The notes under the pieces are model-generated. The model was not told the origin of the DNA, did no database searches, and saw only the letters and a list, made by a program, of their open reading frames with translations. The position numbers were made by a program, and so were the translations under genes. Positions 8,656 to 10,492 of a stretch of DNA of 10,492 bases are shown piece by piece. The stretch comes from Deltaproteobacteria bacterium (lineage in GTDB: Bacteria > Campylobacterota_A > Desulfurellia > JAGGSF01): NCBI GenBank assembly GCA_021159235.1, contig JAGGSF010000006.1, positions 1 through 10,492 of the forward strand, in the 5' to 3' direction. How positions within the stretch are numbered: position 1 is the stretch's first letter; each line of letters starts with the position of its first letter.

Positions 8656-10170
8656 TTATCCCTCAGCCTTGAAAATTTTCTCAAATTCTTTCAATACTTT
8701 ATCTATCTTTTCTTTCAATGCATCGTCGATTACCTTTTTCTCCTCTATCTCCTTCAATACCTCCGGGTAACGCGCATCAACGAATTTATACAACTCCTCC
8801 TCATACTTTCTACATTTGTCCACCGGATAAACATCCAAATAACCATTTACGCCGGCGTAGATAACAAGTATCTGCTTTCCCACCGGCAACGGCTTATACT
8901 GAGGTTGTTTTAATATCTCCGTTAGTCGAGCTCCCCTGTTTATCTGCTGCTGTGTTACCTTATCCAGCTCACTGCCAAACTGGGCAAACGCTGCCATTTC
9001 CCTGTATTGAGCAAGGAACAACCTCAATGTACCAGCAACACTCTTCATAGCCTTGATTTGAGCCGCTCCCCCTACCCTGGACACGGAAATACCTACATTA
9101 ATTGCCGGCCTTATACCTGCATAAAAGAGGTCTGTATCAAGGTATATTTGGCCATCAGTGATAGAGATAACATTGGTAGGAATGTAAGCAGAAACATCAC
9201 CTGCTTGCGTTTCAATGATCGGTAAAGCGGTAAGTGAACCACCACCCTTTTCATCACCCAATTTTGCTGCTCTTTCCAACAAACGAGAGTGAAGATAAAA
9301 AACATCGCCAGGATAAGCTTCTCTTCCTGGCGGTCTTCTTAAAAGCAAGGACATCTGACGATATGCCTGTGCATGTTTTGTCAAATCATCATATACAACC
9401 AATGCATGCCTGCCAGAATCCCTGAAGTATTCTCCCATTGTTGCTCCAGCATAGGGTGCAATGTATTGAAGTGCTGCCGGCTCTGATGCAGTAGCAGCGA
9501 TAACAGTCGTGTATTCCATTGCCCCGTATTCTTCCAATATTTTACAGACCCTTGCTACAGAAGATCTTTTTTGTCCTATAGCAACATATATGCAGTAGAC
9601 ATCTGTATCCCGCTGATTTATGATGGTATCGATACAGATAGCAGTTTTTCCCACCTGTCTGTCTCCAATGATGAGCTCCCTCTGCCCTCTTCCTATAGGT
9701 ATCATTGCATCTATTGCCTTTATACCGGTCTGTAGTGGCTCGCATACAGGTTTTCTCCACACAATAGGAGGAGCTTTAATTTCCACCCTTCTTTTGTGCT
9801 TTGCATTGATGGGTCCCTTACCATCTATGGGTTGAACCAACGCATTCACTACCCTGCCCGCTGTTTCTTCACCTACCGGCACCTCAATGATTCGCCCTGT
9901 TCTCTTTACAATGTCTCCTTCCTCTATACCCGTATCTTCACCCATTATGATAACGCCTACATTATCTTCCTCCAAGTTCATAGCCAAACCGTACACACCG
10001 TTGGGAAATTCTACCATCTCACTCGCCATTACATTGGTCAAACCATACACACGTGCAACACCATCCCCCACAGAAAGCACAACACCTGTTTCCTGAACAT
10101 CAATTTCATAATGTGCTTTTTCTATCTCCTTTTCAATGATATCACTTATCTCACTCGCTTTAATCTGCAT
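8656..10170 (-). CDS. atpA: F-type ATP synthase alpha subunit
   Basis: Non-catalytic nucleotide-binding subunit of the F1 hexamer. From ATG 10170 it has 504 residues, the standard length, beginning [16 protein letters not shown], the expected N-terminal helix. It contains the beta-barrel domain (about 25-95), Walker A GDRQVGKT (169-176), the Walker B region [17 protein letters not shown], the signature [18 protein letters not shown], and VSRVGG with the arginine-finger residue R365. The C-terminal helical domain includes [20 protein letters not shown]. The frame is open upstream to 10272, but those 34 extra residues lie inside atpH, have no family counterpart, and ignore the AAGGAG at 10178-10183. 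Residue 113 is Val in [11 protein letters not shown], where Gly is common; other variants occur there in the family. Confidence 0.99.
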   Translation of the reverse strand: MQIKASEISDIIEKEIEKAHYEIDVQETGVVLSVGDGVARVYGLTNVMASEMVEFPNGVYGLAMNLEEDNVGVIIMGEDTGIEEGDIVKRTGRIIEVPVGEETAGRVVNALVQPIDGKGPINAKHKRRVEIKAPPIVWRKPVCEPLQTGIKAIDAMIPIGRGQRELIIGDRQVGKTAICIDTIINQRDTDVYCIYVAIGQKRSSVARVCKILEEYGAMEYTTVIAATASEPAALQYIAPYAGATMGEYFRDSGRHALVVYDDLTKHAQAYRQMSLLLRRPPGREAYPGDVFYLHSRLLERAAKLGDEKGGGSLTALPIIETQAGDVSAYIPTNVISITDGQIYLDTDLFYAGIRPAINVGISVSRVGGAAQIKAMKSVAGTLRLFLAQYREMAAFAQFGSELDKVTQQQINRGARLTEILKQPQYKPLPVGKQILVIYAGVNGYLDVYPVDKCRKYEEELYKFVDARYPEVLKEIEEKKVIDDALKEKIDKVLKEFEKIFKAEG

Positions 10171-10177
10171 ATAAACA

Positions 10178-10183
10178 CTCCTT
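10178..10183 (-). promoter_or_regulatory. Shine-Dalgarno that fixes the atpA start
   Basis: The coding strand reads AAGGAG seven bases before the ATG at 10170, overlapping the end of atpH. It decides for this start over the longer reading frame that begins at 10272. Confidence 0.85.
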
Positions 10184-10492
10184 ATATCTCCATGGTAATG
10201 AGTTTTTTCTTCAAACGGGAGAGAAACCCCCTCACACTTCCATCGAAAACAACATCTCCCACCTGAATCCACAAACCACCGACTATATCCTTATCAATAT
10301 CATTCTCTATCTTTATCTTTTTATTTAATGCTTTCTCCAGAATTTGCTTGATCCTTTCTTCTTCCTCAGCAGAGAGGGGAACAACCGATTTTACCTTAGC
10401 CTTTGCCCTGCCCAGTTTTTCATCAACGGTTTCAGAAAAAGAAAGATATATATCTTCCAATATATTTTCCCTCCGGTTTATTATCAGATATC
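10182..10492 (-). CDS. atpH: F-type ATP synthase delta subunit, 5' end cut by window edge
   Basis: Delta joins the peripheral stalk (b subunits) to the top of the F1 hexamer. Only the last 102 residues are in the window, beginning …[16 protein letters not shown]; family members have about 180. The frame stays open to the right-hand edge, so the gene continues upstream. The visible part is the C-terminal region: [21 protein letters not shown], then the helix [14 protein letters not shown], then the typical end [28 protein letters not shown] (shown here only as a landmark near residues 64-92 of the fragment). A TTG at 10460 could be mistaken for a start, but the residues before it (INRRENIL) match the family, so the fragment is a truncation by the window and not a short gene. 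It lies 11 bases before atpA, the usual atpH-atpA order. Confidence 0.95.
   Translation of the reverse strand, partial: YLIINRRENILEDIYLSFSETVDEKLGRAKAKVKSVVPLSAEEEERIKQILEKALNKKIKIENDIDKDIVGGLWIQVGDVVFDGSVRGFLSRLKKKLITMEI

Noticed and set aside
9835-9865. Val113 in the alpha-subunit segment [11 protein letters not shown]
   Set aside because: This position varies among alpha subunits; there is no reason to expect a functional effect.
10171-10272. Longer atpA starting at 10272
   Set aside because: The extra 34 residues lie within atpH, match nothing expected of alpha subunits, and the AAGGAG at 10178-10183 points to ATG 10170.
10182-10460. A short complete gene starting at TTG 10460
   Set aside because: The frame continues open to the window edge and the upstream residues fit the delta subunit, so it is a truncated atpH.

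Overview
The window is one unbroken stretch of twelve genes, all on the minus strand and therefore transcribed from the right-hand end to the left. The largest gap between neighbours is 16 bases, and six of the eleven junctions are overlaps. In transcription order the genes are: the F1-ATPase genes atpH (5' end outside the window), atpA, atpG, atpD and atpC; the Tol-Pal cell-envelope genes tolQ, tolR, tolA, tolB, pal and cpoB (ybgF); and dxs, the first enzyme of the MEP isoprenoid pathway, whose 3' end runs off the left edge. I see no tRNA, rRNA, CRISPR array, insertion sequence, phage gene or terminator, and no non-coding stretch long enough to need its own description.

Organism: a Gram-negative (diderm) bacterium, because it has a complete Tol-Pal system with a lipobox-bearing Pal. 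Base composition is AT-rich, roughly 40 % G+C by eye. The protein motifs resemble Deltaproteobacteria / Desulfobacterota-like lineages: the Pal motif GNCDERGT, the Dxs motifs HQTYAHK and GEDGETHQG, and the atpHAGDC order. I cannot name a genus from sequence reading alone. Coding style is uniform along the window, and nothing suggests recent transfer.

Layout: 10492-5949 holds the F1 sector (delta, alpha, gamma, beta, epsilon) of a proton- or sodium-driven F-type ATP synthase. 5952-1760 holds the Tol-Pal machine. TolQ-TolR form an ion-driven inner-membrane motor, TolA spans the periplasm, TolB and lipoprotein Pal link it to peptidoglycan and outer membrane, and CpoB is the periplasmic coordinator. 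1763-1 holds dxs.

The main observation is how tightly the three functional blocks are joined. atpC stops inside the start codon of tolQ (GTGA), and cpoB stops inside the start codon of dxs (ATGA). The ion-gradient producer/consumer, an ion-gradient-driven envelope motor and the entry enzyme of isoprenoid (quinone and undecaprenyl carrier) synthesis therefore look like one translationally linked transcription unit. Each gene belongs to a well-known family, and I found no undescribed protein system. What is noteworthy is the arrangement, some compact subunits (TolQ, TolA), and an A9 slippage-prone tract in tolA.
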